A stretch of DNA of 64,000 bases from Bursaphelenchus xylophilus (taxonomy: Eukaryota; Nematoda; Chromadorea; Rhabditida; Aphelenchoididae), in the NCBI GenBank assembly GCA_904066235.2, contig CAJFCV020000001.1:13821291-13885290 (forward strand). The letters are read 5' to 3'. The translations under genes and the position numbers were made by a program. Below the pieces are notes generated by a model. That model was not told the DNA's origin. It made no database searches and worked only from the letters and a program-made list of their open reading frames with translations. This document shows positions 11,150 through 23,800 of this stretch, one piece after another; position 1 is the first letter of the stretch, and each line of letters starts with the position of its first letter.

Positions 11150-11604
11150 TGAGTCAGGCGTAGGACCGTATAATACCTAAAAAACCGAAGCTTTTTTGCC
11201 ATTCTCTCTCATGGGTAATATAATTGGTAGATTGGCGCGACAGTCGGAAAAATCCGATGAAAAAGTCGGGTAAAACCTCGTATACAGTAAAACAGCTATG
11301 CTACGACTACTACATGAGCAATTGGAGTGCAAATTCCACGCGAATTTACCTGTTTTTGCTCGAAATTTTGGAAAATTGAGGTATTTTTTGCAATTTCAAC
11401 ATTTTTGTAAGGTGCAAACTGTAGAAAATTGTATTTTATTGTACAAATTAAAAGTTCGTAACGATATAAATGCATAATACAACAAAGACCTAGGTAATAA
11501 AAATCTCTTATGGGTGGTATTGGATATAAAGTGGGGGAAACGAGGGGACGGAGCAGATTCGTGGTTGCAGACCCGTGAAAAAGTGTAAGAAATGATGGAT
11601 TATG

Positions 11605-11703
11605 GGCAAACTCTCTGTCTGACATCCTATTTTAGGAGAAAATTATCGAAAATATTGACTTTTCGATAATTTTCTCCTAAAATAAGGTGTCAGACTGAGA
11701 GTT
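11605..11703. repeat. Near-perfect 100-nt hairpin
   Basis: Arms of about 42 bases flank a 7-base loop (TATTGAC). The outer parts CTGTCTGACA and TGTCAGACTGAGAG also pair. It could be a tiny MITE or a small-RNA precursor; the sequence alone does not decide. Confidence 0.7.
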
Positions 11704-11947
11704 CACGTTAAAAATGGCCTTAAAACTGGGGTAAACTTTAGGAAACAGACTAGAAAACAATTACAGGTTATTAGCGAACAAAATACGATATCAAAAAGGG
11801 GTCTTCGACCTTACGCAATATAAATATTTGAGTTATTTTACAATCAAACCTAGTCTAATGTACATGAGAACAAATTGATTCCACAAGCCATGTGAGTCAA
11901 TACATAGGTAGCCTAATTGGTGTAGATCTGGCCGTCAGTCTAGCAGT

Positions 11948-13907
11948 TTAACGTGGGCGATTTCGGAGGAGAGCGCTGCGGTCCAGGACCGAGATATTCG
12001 AGTTGCCGAATCCGAAATTGGAGGGAATTTTGGTCGAAAATCCGTTTCTTCCGAGATTTCCAGCTATTCCAAGACTTGTTGTTTGCTGCGATGGTTGGTC
12101 AAGAGTGGGTTTTGGAGGTAGACTTTGCTGGGTTGAGCTTGAAAACAGGGATGAAAGCCAATTTGCATTGGGTAGCCAGTTCGAATCCGAGCCAATCCAA
12201 CTGGTGGGTCGTTCTCTTGGCGAATTCTTTTTCGTTCGAATTTTTGGCGATAAGCATAACGAATCCAACGAGTCGAGGGTCAGCGGTTTTGCCGTTGGTG
12301 TTGGCGCGTCAGGACTAACAGTTCTTCGTCGCGTTCTGTCGCCAAAATTGAACTCTTTGGTCGCGGACTTCACAGCGATCCCGTCTTTTGGCCCATTCAA
12401 GACTGCTCCGTCAAGTCCCACGCGCGGAATTGAGGGTGCCGGCATCAGACTGAGCAGGCCGAACGAATGACTTTTGGAGATCGGACGGGGACGGCTTAAG
12501 GCAGCGTCACCCACCAGTAGACCTGTTGGATCCAGTCCTCTTGACAGGTGCGTGCGGGTGGGGCTGGAGTGGTGGGGAGGGTGCGGTTGGCCCACCAGTT
12601 CCACACGACTAACAGGATTTGCCAGGGCACCAGGCTCAGCAGCAGGGCCGTAGAGTTTTGACTGAAATTTGGGGAAAATGAGTTTAGTTTATGATATACA
12701 GTGGCGGACCTGATCCAGTGGCAAAAACGTAACATTTTGCGTTCGGGAAGTATCAAAAAATGTAGCAAAATGCCTACCTCTCCAAGTGAAAAAACTGATT
12801 TCAAAGGCGCGCCCGCTCTTTTTGTGAGGGCCCTTCAAAACGGAGTTTTTTCACTTGGAGAGGGAGGCATTTTGCTACATTTTTTGATACCTCCCGGATG
12901 CAAAATGATACGTTTTTGCCACCGGATCAGGTCCGTCACTGTATAAGATCAATACTGACAAAACTGTTTTTCAGTTTTGGTTTTAATATAACAGTAAAAA
13001 TTAATCATGCCCGTTCTTACCTTCTCCACATGCCGAATGGTACAGAACAGTGCTTTCGAGGGTCCCAGACCTCGACGTTGCCGAAAGCGCTCGTATTCGT
13101 CCTCGATCTGAAAACCGACAATATCACTGCTTTTATGTCGAAAATTCAGACAATAAAAAGGGTAAGGGAGGCCAACAGGACATGTGCTGCACATAGATAT
13201 AACATCGGGACACATCAGAAAAAACATTGTACATAGGGATACTGTAACAGAGATACCGTCACACAAAACGGCAATTGCACGCAAATTTGGACTGCAAACT
13301 ATCTGAACAGTGGTCTACTGGACATTTGAAGTGATTTCTAAGGCAAACTACAGCACGAGGTACTGTAATTTGTAGGATATTATATTACACTGAACATAGG
13401 GCAAAGGGAGAAGCTCAATGCTGGGGGAAATGTTAATTTTTTGACCTGTTAGTCTCATTGTATTGTAGTTTAGGGGGGTTGTAAAGTAGTAGAAGTAAAA
13501 TTTTCGATAGCAGTAGTCGAGATTCGGAATGAAAATCATTCCATCCAAAACCCCCGAAAATATGTGATATTGGGTGCTAAGCAGTTAGTGATCTCCAATA
13601 AACAGTGTTACAGTGCTCCAACTAGTGGGGGCAATGATTCCATCTAGCGGAACAACACTGCTGACGGTGGGGGGAATTAGTGTGCAGCGGCAATGTCGAG
13701 CAAGTGCAGGGTCCTGGTGGCGCGGATTAGTGAGAGTAGGAGGAATGAAACTCGACGATACCTTTGGGGCCGGCGCGAGAACTGGTTCAGCCCGAGTTTG
13801 TGGGCGTGCTCGGGGAGCATGAAGTCGCGGAACAGGTCGATGTCCACACAACAGGGCGCCGAGCTGGTGCGGGAACGCCGGGGCCACACGTTCCGGCCAT
13901 CCGACGG
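11948..13907 (-). CDS. Unrecognised Ser/Pro-rich protein, reading frame uncertain, 5' end not defined
   Basis: Probable exons on the minus strand: 13762-13907 (acceptor TTTTTAG, donor AAAG|GTATCG), 13038-13124 (acceptor GTTTTCAG, donor GAGAAG|GTAAGA) and 11948-12648 (acceptor AATTTCAG). Two reading frames pass through all three in phase. One reads DIDLFRDFMLPEHAHKLGLN, then a hydrophobic segment (ALLLSLVPWQILLVVW) and WIQQVYWW before a stop at 12496. The other is open to 11948 and ends in a Ser/Thr/Pro-rich region of about 200 residues. A 66-bp intron (GTGGGT...CTGCTCAG) would join the hydrophobic frame to the Ser-rich tail, giving a membrane-anchored protein with a disordered tail. I do not recognise the family; a nuclear-envelope protein was considered without adequate support. 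Confidence 0.45.
12699..12941. mobile_element. MITE family 2, complete copy in an intron
   Basis: 243 bp between TA duplications. The tips are CAGTGGCGGACCTGATCCAG and its inverse. Inner sequence TTGCTACATTTTTTGATAC is repeated inverted, so the whole element folds back. No coding capacity. CAGTG tips and TA targets fit Tc1/mariner-type MITEs. It sits in an intron of the 11948-13907 gene. Confidence 0.85.
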
Positions 13908-14100
13908 CTAAAAACATAGAGCCATGGAGAAGAGAGAAAACCGGTTTTCTGAGGCGACATTGGACGTAGACTAGGCTTGGCTAGCAGTTTCGGGGGAGTA
14001 ACTTTTTTTATTTTCTGGCCCTGAGGGTGTTTTCGACCGCAAAGTTTCGTGTTTTACTCGAAATAGTAGTTTGTTTTTCCAAAAACTTCTGGGAAGACTG

Positions 14101-14352
14101 CAGTGAAGGACCCGATCCAGTGGCAAAAAACGTACCATTTTGCATCCGGGAAGTATCAAAAAATGTGGCAAAATGCTTCCCTCTCCAAGTGAAAAAACTT
14201 CGTTTTGAAGGGCACGCCCCTCACAAAAAGAGCGGGCGCGCTATTGAAATCGGAGTTTTTTCACTTGGAGAGGGAGGTATTTTGCCACATTTTTGATACT
14301 TCCTGGATTCAAAATGATACGTTTTTTTGCCACTGGATCAGGTCCCCCACTG
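14101..14352. mobile_element. MITE family 2, copy with damaged left flank
   Basis: 252 bp, CAGTGAAGGACCCGATCCAG to its inverse, followed by TA. It lies between the TRAK gene and the 11948-13907 gene. Confidence 0.85.
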
Positions 14353-14631
14353 TATGTCTAAATTTCGATAAAATGCACTTATTTGACGGAAAAAATATTC
14401 AAGCCGTATTTTACAATTTCAGTAAGCTCTCTTCAACTGTTAGTATTGTGCTAAGCGGGCCTGGTGCGAGATTACAAAGCTTCCACGGGGAATAAAAGCA
14501 TTACGCCATACGATAATTCAAGACTACAGAACTTGTTGTCTAAAGTCACAAAGAGTTCATTCCGACTTCACAGTATTTTGTAGTCGGGGGGCTAAACAAG
14601 CGTCACTGAGCGAGCAAGCAGTGGGAATTTT

Positions 14632-14696
14632 TCGAAAAGTATGGCAAGAGAAGACAAAATAATAATTTTTGTCTCTTCTTGCCATACTTTTCAAAA
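14632..14696. repeat. Short strong hairpin
   Basis: GAAAAGTATGGCAAGAG and, inverted, CTTGCCATACTTTTC form a stem of about 26 bp with one internal mismatch zone and a loop of about 7 bases. It lies just downstream of the TRAK polyadenylation region on the minus strand. Confidence 0.6.
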
Positions 14697-14829
14697 TTTC
14701 GTGGTCGATTGAGGGAAACAGGTCAGAAAAATGGGAAAGCAAGCTTTTTTGAGATACTACCTTTTTGAAAAAGTCGTTTATTACAAATTTATTATATTAC
14801 ACTAGACCCAGGTCTACCACAAACAGCTT

Positions 14830-17800
14830 CTACAACCACCAAACAAGCCTAGGACTGCCGAAACTAGCACCACAGCGACGAATACGAAAAGCGGCAACAC
14901 TTACAACACAAAGCGACGGGTTAGGCGTGTTTCTCACCTTTCTTCGGACCTCCATTTTCTTCAAACTGAACTCGAGATCTTTGGTGCCGGGTCGGCCCGG
15001 TTCGCCCAATCTTGGGCCATTATAGTTGTTTAGGAGTTCCAAAGTCCTTGGGGTTAGATCATCGTCTTCTTCGGGGTCTTTGATTTGTTTCGTGACCTCC
15101 GTGGCGGACTGAACTTTTTGGATTTTTCTGTGCGCAATTCTGTTTCGATTCTCTTTGGTATCCTCTTCCTCATCATCTGAGATGATGCTCGAGTCCGAGG
15201 GTTGATTTGAGGTCTCCGAATTTGGCATATAACTCGTGGCGCCCGAGTATGGGAAGCAGGTCGGTGGGCGGGGCGTGGGCTCGTCCGGGGGATTTGGATC
15301 CTTCGGCGGAGAGGAGTCGATTCTCTCGAAATGAATGGGCGAACAAGACTGATTCCGATAGCTTTTAACCTCCGGAACTTCAATTTGAACCTCCTGCAGG
15401 TCGTCTGTTATCGGGGTTTGTTCCACGACCGTCTCCAAATATCCGAAATTGGGATGCGAAACCAGCTGTAGACTATTCGGCCTGACGATTCGCTTATCCT
15501 CCTCGTCTATCGAGTTCTCTGGGGTTGAAAACGGCGTATGCGTTGGGGACTTCCTTCGCCGCTTTTCCGCACTCAACGACCTTCGCATTGCGTACATCAC
15601 GGCCTTCGAGGGCATATCGTAATATCCGCATTCGTCCGAAGATTCGCCCGACAGGTTCTTACTTTCTATGGCCAATTCGTCGGCCAAAGTCATTGTGGAG
15701 CAACATGGCTGCTCGGCAATGGGTTCGAGACGCTCGAATTCTTGTTGTAGCGTTAGTTGAGGGAAGTAATCGGATGTGGAAGTTTGGCAGTCAGATCGCG
15801 CTGAGACCATCGGCGTCGTGTAGAAGCCGGAATCCGAGGCCTCCAGTTCACTGGCGAGGGAGTCGTAAAGCGAGCCCCAACTTCCACTGAAATTTATATT
15901 ATATATTAGGGAGTTTTGAGGAAGGTGACATTTTATACGCTGAAGAATGAAATTCGTTTTTGTCGTATAAAATGTCACTCAAAAAGCGAACGTAGGCAAA
16001 AATCCTAACTATCAAGTCTACATAATCAGCCAGACTTCCTTTTGTGTCATCACTTTCCGCAAAAATATCTTTTTTACCACTTTATATTATACTACCCCTA
16101 CTACAATATAACTTACGTTTGTTTGCTTTTCAAGATGCTCAACTCATCCTTCGTCTCTGTCAGCAATCCAGCTACTTCCACATATCTCTCACTGAGCTGT
16201 TCGACCTCCAATTTCAGTTCTTCGTGAGTTCGAATGGCCTCAGTCAGCTCTTCCCTGAGGTCATTGTTCTCATTATCCAACCGTTTTTCGTTCCTCTTCC
16301 TCGTCGAGGTCTCCTTCAAGAGCTGTTGAATCTTCTGATCCTGCTCCGCGCATTCCAAATTCTTCTCTTTGAGCTGTTTTTGGATCCGATTTATCTTGCA
16401 ATTGGCTCGCTCTAGTTGGTTGAGATAATCCCTTATCCTCTCCTCTGTTCGTTCGTCTAGCGCGGCCGCCGAATCTTTTAGACGGACGGTTTCGGACTTG
16501 AGCGCCTGATTCTCCTCCTCCAACTTCTTTACCCGCGTTTGGAGGCGCTCCACGAACACTGGATTATACCTGAAGATGGATAAGATAACATTGAAAATGG
16601 ATAATTTTACTGAGATAAATCTGTTTTAAAAGATGCTTTTGAGTGAATAATGTATTTTAAATTATAAATAGCACCTTTTTCCCTCTAGGATACACCTTTT
16701 CGAAGACATTTTATATTACTTTAGCACATAAATCAGAAAAATCTTTGTTTTTCGATGAAAAATCCCAAGTTTGCGGATAGAATCAGCTTCGAAATTGTTC
16801 GGTCCCGTGACGAAAACTACAAGACCTTTGGCATTACGTTTTGTCCCATGGCCAAGGAGGATTATATTATTCAGTGAATGTGTGTGTTACGCTATATATT
16901 GCTATTATTGTTTCTGTAATAAATCTATCTATATTTATTACTCTACATTCGGCTGACTACATATCTTCGCGGATACAAGTGAGGATATAACAACTGGCGC
17001 AGTCTACACGAGCAGAAGAAGAATTACGACGTGGAACCAGTTCAGCTCTCCACGACCTTCTACTGCAACTTCGAACCAGGTACTCTTCAATTTTTTGTTC
17101 TCGCCTTTAGATTCTGAATCTTCCTCGCGGAAAACAGAATTCCTACACCATACAAGGACTGAAGAGAGAACAGAATGGATAAACTCCCGGACCTCCTAAC
17201 TAAAATGATGGAGACGATGAAAATTCAAGGAGAATCCATCAAGAATCTTGCTGCGACGATGGAATCCAGCATGAAACTTCCGTCGATCGACCGAACTTCA
17301 GCTCTCACCCACACGATGTCACTCCTGGGACAGTTCACATACAACCCAGATCAAGACTACACGTTCACGGAATGGTTCGGCCAAAACGAGGCCATCCTGG
17401 ACGACAACTGCAAGGATGATGCTGAAAGGAAGAAAATAATCCTGAAAGCACTGGGGAAGGATGAATACGTTCAACTAAAAGGAAGAACTTCGCCGAAGAC
17501 GCCCGAAGCAATGGACTATCAGGAATTACTGAAGATATTGAAAGAAATTTTTGGTTCGACGATGTCCCTCTTCCGGCGCAGACACGAAACCCTGTCCCTC
17601 ACCCTCCCACCTGGAAAAACAGCAGATGAGATGCTGAACGAGGCAAATATCAGAGGTGACAAGTTTGAATTCACTGACTTGAATATCAATCAATTCAAGA
17701 TCTTCCTCGCCCTTCAATTCATAAAGGACCCCTCTTACAAGAGCATCCGATCCATGATTCTAAAAGCCGTTGACCAGAAGCCGGACATTACCATCGATGA

Positions 17801-20800
17801 ACTGCGAAAAGTCCTCAAAAGCTTCGAAACACGAATGGAAGACGTGAACCTGGGAAACTCACATGATCCTAGCACCTCATACGAAGTCAACGAGCTACAA
17901 AAGTACCACCGTCGGCCGAAATACACTCCCCGCGGAAAGACGGTTCACAGGAACAAAAACCAGACAGCAAAGTCTGCGGGAGACTACACATGTTACAAAT
18001 GCAACGGACCCCATCTGGCAACTTCGTGTCAGAAGACGAACCTATGTTGTGCCTTCTGTAAGAAACAAGGACACAACGAAGCTGCATGCCTCAAGAAGAA
18101 GGCCAGACAATTCAACAACATTGTGATCAATAATGTTGGCTCTGGAGACAGTCGAGAATACGTTACAGTGGGAATAAACGCAAAAGTGATGGAATTCAGA
18201 ATCGACAGTGGCGCCGATATGTCAATAATTGGCCCCGAAAAGTGGAAGGCACTAAACAGACCTCCACTTACACCATTCCACATAACTTGCTCATCCGTCG
18301 ATGGTTCTCCCCTCACTGTAAAAGGAAGTTTCAAGGCAAACCTGAAGTATAATGGTCATTCATATACAGATACCATCCTAGTCCTTGCAAAGAAAGACAC
18401 CGCACTACTCTGCGGAAAAGCCTCAAAGGAACTTGGAGTAATTACATTCCACAACAAAGAAGAGGCAAATATCAACATCGTCGACTCCTACGCCCAGACG
18501 ATGGCGGTCCAGTACACGGACTTATTCAAGGAAGAATTGGGGAAATGCACGAAAATGCAAGTACATCTCCAAGTCAAACCCAATGTCAACCCCGTCCACA
18601 AACGCGCAAGACCTGTGGCTATTGCCGTTCAAGACCAAGTAAATACAGAACTTGATCGACTGCTGGACAATGGAACTCTGAAGAAAGTAGATACATCAGA
18701 ATGGGCATCTCCAATCGTGGTCGCAAAAAAACCTGGAGGCAAAATCCGCCTATGTGCCGACTATTCCACCGGCCTCAACGACGCCCTGGCAGACATTGAA
18801 CACCCCCTCCCAAATATGGAGGAGATTTTGTCCAAATTCACGGGCAATACGGTCTTCACTCAATTAGATCTGTCTGACGCTTATCTTCAACTTCCACTCG
18901 ATGAAGAAAGCCAACGGTTGACAACAATCAACACTCATCGAGGACTGTTCCAATACACTCGCCTCGTATTTGGTCTAAAACCGGCTCCCGCCATATTTCA
19001 ACGGACCCTCGAGCAAGCCCTTTCAGGCATTCCGGGCATACTGATCTACCTCGACGACATACTCGTTATGGCCCCCAATCGTCAACTACACGACGAACGA
19101 TTACATCAGGTTCTATTAAAACTTGAAAACTGGGGATTCAGACTTCGTCTGACCAAATGTCATTTCAATGTCCCTGAAGTTACATACCTGGGAATGAAGA
19201 TCACACCATCTGGAATACAGGCCGATCCTACTCGAGTCTCCTCCCTCCAGAATATGAGGATCCCCAAGGATCAGAAAGATGTACGATCCCTCCTTGGACT
19301 CATAAATTATTACGGAAAATTTATTCGAGATCTCCACATTTACAAAGCCCCGCTCGAGCAGCTACTACACAAGGAGAAGATATTCAAATGGACTCCAACA
19401 CATACACGTGCCTTTACACAGATCAAGAAGGTCCTGTCCAGTCCGCTACTCCTGGCACACTACGATCCCCGCCAACAACTGATCGTTGCAGCTGACGCCT
19501 GCCAATATGGGATCGGGGGAGTCCTATTACAACGATACACAGACGGATCAGAGAAGGCAGTCTTCCACATTTCGAAGTCCCTGACTCCCTCTCAACAGAA
19601 CTACAGCCAAATTGAGAAGGAAGCCTTTGCCCTCGTCACTACAGTGGAGCGGCTACACAAGTTCGTCTGGGGACGAAAATTTATACTACAGACGGATCAC
19701 AGACCCTTACTCACCCTCCTAAATCCCTCAAATACAAAAGGACTGAGTGACCGAACCGCGGCAAGACTCAGGAGATGGGCGTTACGTCTTATTGGATATG
19801 ACTTCACCATAGAGTACATCAAAACCGATCAATTCGGTCAAGCCGATTGTCTCTCCAGACTGATCCAAGCAGCTCGATCAGATGAGGACCCAGAACTCGA
19901 GACGGTCATCGCCTCCTTCGAAGTCCTGGAAAGGGAAATCAATGAAGTCATCACTGAAAATTTGAGTACGTACACCACTCAATCGGAGTTCATCCAGGCG
20001 ACGAAAGCCGACCCCCTGTTCCAAACCCTCATACAACGAATTTCGAAGGGATGGAAAACCTCCGACAAAGATGATCCGCTGCTAAGACCTTACGTTCTAA
20101 TCAAAGATTCCCTATCAGAAGTCAAAGGAATCCTACTCTACGATGACAGAGTGATGATCCCAAAAGCTTACAGGAAAAAGGTTATCGAAAAATTACACCA
20201 AGCCCACCCAGGAATTACACGAATGAAGAAATTGGCACGAAGCCATTTCTACTGGCCTCAAATGGGCAAGGATATCGAGATGGCGGTTAAAGGTTGTCAA
20301 CATTGCATCGACACCGCCAATACACCCCGCAAAATCCCACTCCAACCTTGGCCAGAAACCCAAAAACCATGGTCTAGGATTCATCTCGATTTCGCCGAAC
20401 CTAAGAAAGGTCATCAATTCCTTGTTGTCGTTGACAGTTATTCCAAACTCCTGGACGCGCACTGGATGAACCCTGCGGACTCCAAAAATTTGATCGCCTA
20501 CTTACACATCCTGTTCCGACACTTTGGAGCCCCGGAAACTCTTGTCACAGATAACGGAGGACAGTTTATTTCCGAAGAGTTCGCCAAATTCTGTCAAAAC
20601 CTCCAGATCGTCCACCTCAAAAGCGCACCCAGGATGCCTCAAAGCAATGGCCACGCTGAAAGACCAGTCCAGACACTGAAGAAATCGTTGGAAGCCAACA
20701 AATCTTCCCTCGATACAGCGGTACTTACGTACAATTACACCCCCAATGAAGCTCTTGATGGACGAACCCCCAACGAAGTCTTCTTTGGACGCCAACTCCG

Positions 20801-23800
20801 TACACCCTTTGATGTTTTCAAACCAAACTCACCTCACTTCCCAAATATGGACAAATCCGATGACATTACACAGCTAAATCGGTCCCAGAAGATCATGAAG
20901 AAGAAATTCGATAGCCACCATGGAGCCAGGCCTCGATTCTTTACAAAGGGAGAGATGGTGACGATACAACTCGTTACTGGTAAACGAGTCACTGGGAAAC
21001 TCATTCAGTTCTTGGGGAAGACTATGGCAAAAGTTCAAGTGCAGGACCAAGTACACACTCGCCACTTCAACCAAATCTGGAAGCGGTTCCCTTACGAGTA
21101 CGATACGATGGTGGAAGAAGAGAATAATACACCCCCGGCAAGTTATTCCTCTAATCTATCCCACTATTTTCCGGTTGTTCCGAACCGATCTAATGGACCT
21201 GACGCACCTCCTACCGTTGCCCGGCGAATACAGCCCAGCCGAAACGCCAAGAAGCCCTTGGACTATCAACAGCTCTCCGGCCGTCGTCAAAAAGCCAAGC
21301 AATGATCCTTTTCCACAAAGGGAGATGTTCGGTCCCGTGACGAAAACTACAAGACCTTTGGCATTACGTTTTGTCCCATGGCCAAGGAGGATTATATTAT
21401 TCAGTGAATGTGTGTGTTACGCTATATATTGCTATTATTGTTTCTGTAATAAATCTATCTATATTTATTACTCTACATTCGGCTGACTACATATCTTCGC
21501 GGATACAAGTGAGGATATAACAGAAATCTCGTAGAAGGCTTCGATAATGGTTCAATATTATAAAAGCTTCTCTATTTTACCATTCAAACATCAATTTCCT
21601 CACCTATCCGTCGGCGACGAGTGATTTAGCTCGTCGTATTCGGAATACGCCTCCAAGAGATCGCTGCGTTGCTGGAGTTGATGCTTCAACTGCTGAATAC
21701 AGTCATTGCTGGCGCTCAACGACTCCTCCAAGAACTCGTTTCTAAATTTTCAGTAACAACAAATTACAGTAACTTACCGTTCTTTGAGCTCTCGGTTCTG
21801 TTCCAGCAGGGAATTGCCCAAAATCGCGACGTATTCGAGCTCTTGTTCTTTCTGAAAACAACAAACATGAGAAAACAGAAGATGAGTAAGGCAAAAATGG
21901 GAGAGAAAATGTGTTCACCAGGCCTGTTTTCAGCAATTCCTCCAGAGTTTGGTCGGAAATCGACTCCATTTACGGGATTTTGGACATTTTTTGCGGATTT
22001 CGCCACTAAAACTTAAAATGCACTTAGTTTCGAGTAGTCCATAACATTATGCACGAAGTGGCGAACAAAAAACAAGAAAAAACAAAAGATTTTTGGCTTT
22101 TTGAGATAAAATCAATAGTGACACTTCGTCCAAAAGTCAAAAACCAAGAAAATTTTGAGGTTTTGGGTCCGATTAGAGAAGATTAGGCCGAAAAAGGACT
22201 AGAGTGGAATAGTTTAGCTAATTTTATGGACTGAATTATCAAAAATCTAAATTTAGTTGAACTACTTTGAGATTTTTACTAAAATTTTTTGGAAAAATCG
22301 AGTAGATAACAGCTGTCAGAGTGGTGGTAAAAAGTTGTTTTGTTTACTAAGCCTTTTTGAACCCTTTACTAGATCAGTGATCACGATTATCAATATTTTT
22401 CACCATAAAAGGACGTTTTATACCAAAAAAACATAATTTGTACCTAAAAAACCTTGATTTTGAATGTTTAAAGAACATTTAGAGGCTATGCTTGACTTAA
22501 AGGACAATTTAAACACCTTAACGTCCCGGTAACTATTGCTACATCGGAAATATATCGAAATTTACTGAAAAATTGAGTAAAATAAGGTCTGAAATGGTTA
22601 ACGTCTAATTGAAGGTCGACGTTGGTAAAAACAAAGTTAATTTTATTACTTTGGAACTCCACTTCATAGATCTAGCCTACTAGAGACTAAATTAGTTGAA
22701 GTCTGCGCACTTTCCCGTCAAAATGTTTTTCGTACCTACTACAATATAATGTTCACCCAAAATTTTATATTTATCCCTCTAAAATAACGCAATAGCCTCC
22801 TTTATGCTTAAACATCGCTTTGTTACTCCTTTAAAATGGGAAACCGATCTGTCTAGTCGAGTTCTAAATCCCCTTTACCTCCAAAAACTTTGACCCGCTG
22901 TCACAAATCGAACGGACCCCTTTTCTGTTCGAAAAGTCTTAAAACTCCGTTCAAAGAGTCTGCGGACAGTTCCCAGAGGTAATTTGGAGACTTGATTAAC
23001 TACTGTTTTCGCCTATTTTAATCCGATTTGAACGCGAATTACAAAAAAGTCGAAAAGATTGGCGGATTTTGATGTGCAATCATAACAACAAAGGAAGAAC
23101 TTCCTAATCCTATTTGCACCTTCCAAATGGGATAAACAGATCGACGGACCGCATGGTCTGCCCTTAAATTGGGTTAATTGTAACGAAAATACAGTAAATT
23201 CCAAATGTATTTTAACGAATTAAAAGTTACTGTTTAAGGCGTTCGGGTAGACAGTAAAATTCGTAGGTTTTCGAAAGAATCTCACGTAAAATTTACCGAA
23301 GCCTTCGAATTTCGAAAGTTTTAATGGGAATTTGCAAAATTCCCGGCAAAGCAAAAACTTCTAGAAGTCAAAGAGAACAAAAATGAAGATTTTTCAAATC
23401 CCAGAGGTCCAAATAGACTCTAGAAGAGAGGGGAATCCCCGATTTTCGCCTTATGTCATGCCAACTCGGCCCATAATTACATGGAACGCCGTAGATGGGC
23501 AAAAGAAAGATTTTATTTATCGCCCTCATATCCCTCAACATTCATGCGTTTTCGGCGTTTTCGTGCAGTTTCTGATGAGATTGGGTAGTTGAAAGCCGAT
23601 TAAAGGTCAGAGAACGGGATGAACTGAGTTTGACTCCTCTAACTTTTGGAGGTGTTATATTACTTTAGATGAATTTTGAAGGAAGTTGGAGGGGTTTGAC
23701 AGAAAATATAGAATATATAGGGTAGAAAAGATGACGATTGGGGAAAAAGACATTTGGGGAAACTGAAAAAGTATTATTTTTCTTCTATGTTAGTGTCGAA

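Larger units (their letters stand above)
16796..21522 (+). mobile_element. Complete Ty3/gypsy LTR retrotransposon (4727 bp)
   Basis: Identical 197-bp LTRs, a 5-bp target duplication (GAAAT at 16791-16795 and 21523-21527), a presumed primer-binding site just inside the 5' LTR, a purine tract before the 3' LTR, and one uninterrupted gag-pol frame. No env-like frame follows pol. It sits in the TRAK intron 16570-21603 on the opposite strand to that gene. Identical LTRs mean a very recent insertion, since the two copies are identical when DNA synthesis finishes. Confidence 0.96.

Noticed and set aside
12003..12470. Plus-strand open frames opposite the Ser/Pro-rich exon
   Set aside because: GC-rich shadow of the minus-strand coding sequence.
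16771..16956. Small open frames spanning the LTRs
   Set aside because: They translate identical LTR sequence (also at 21175-21486) and are not genes.
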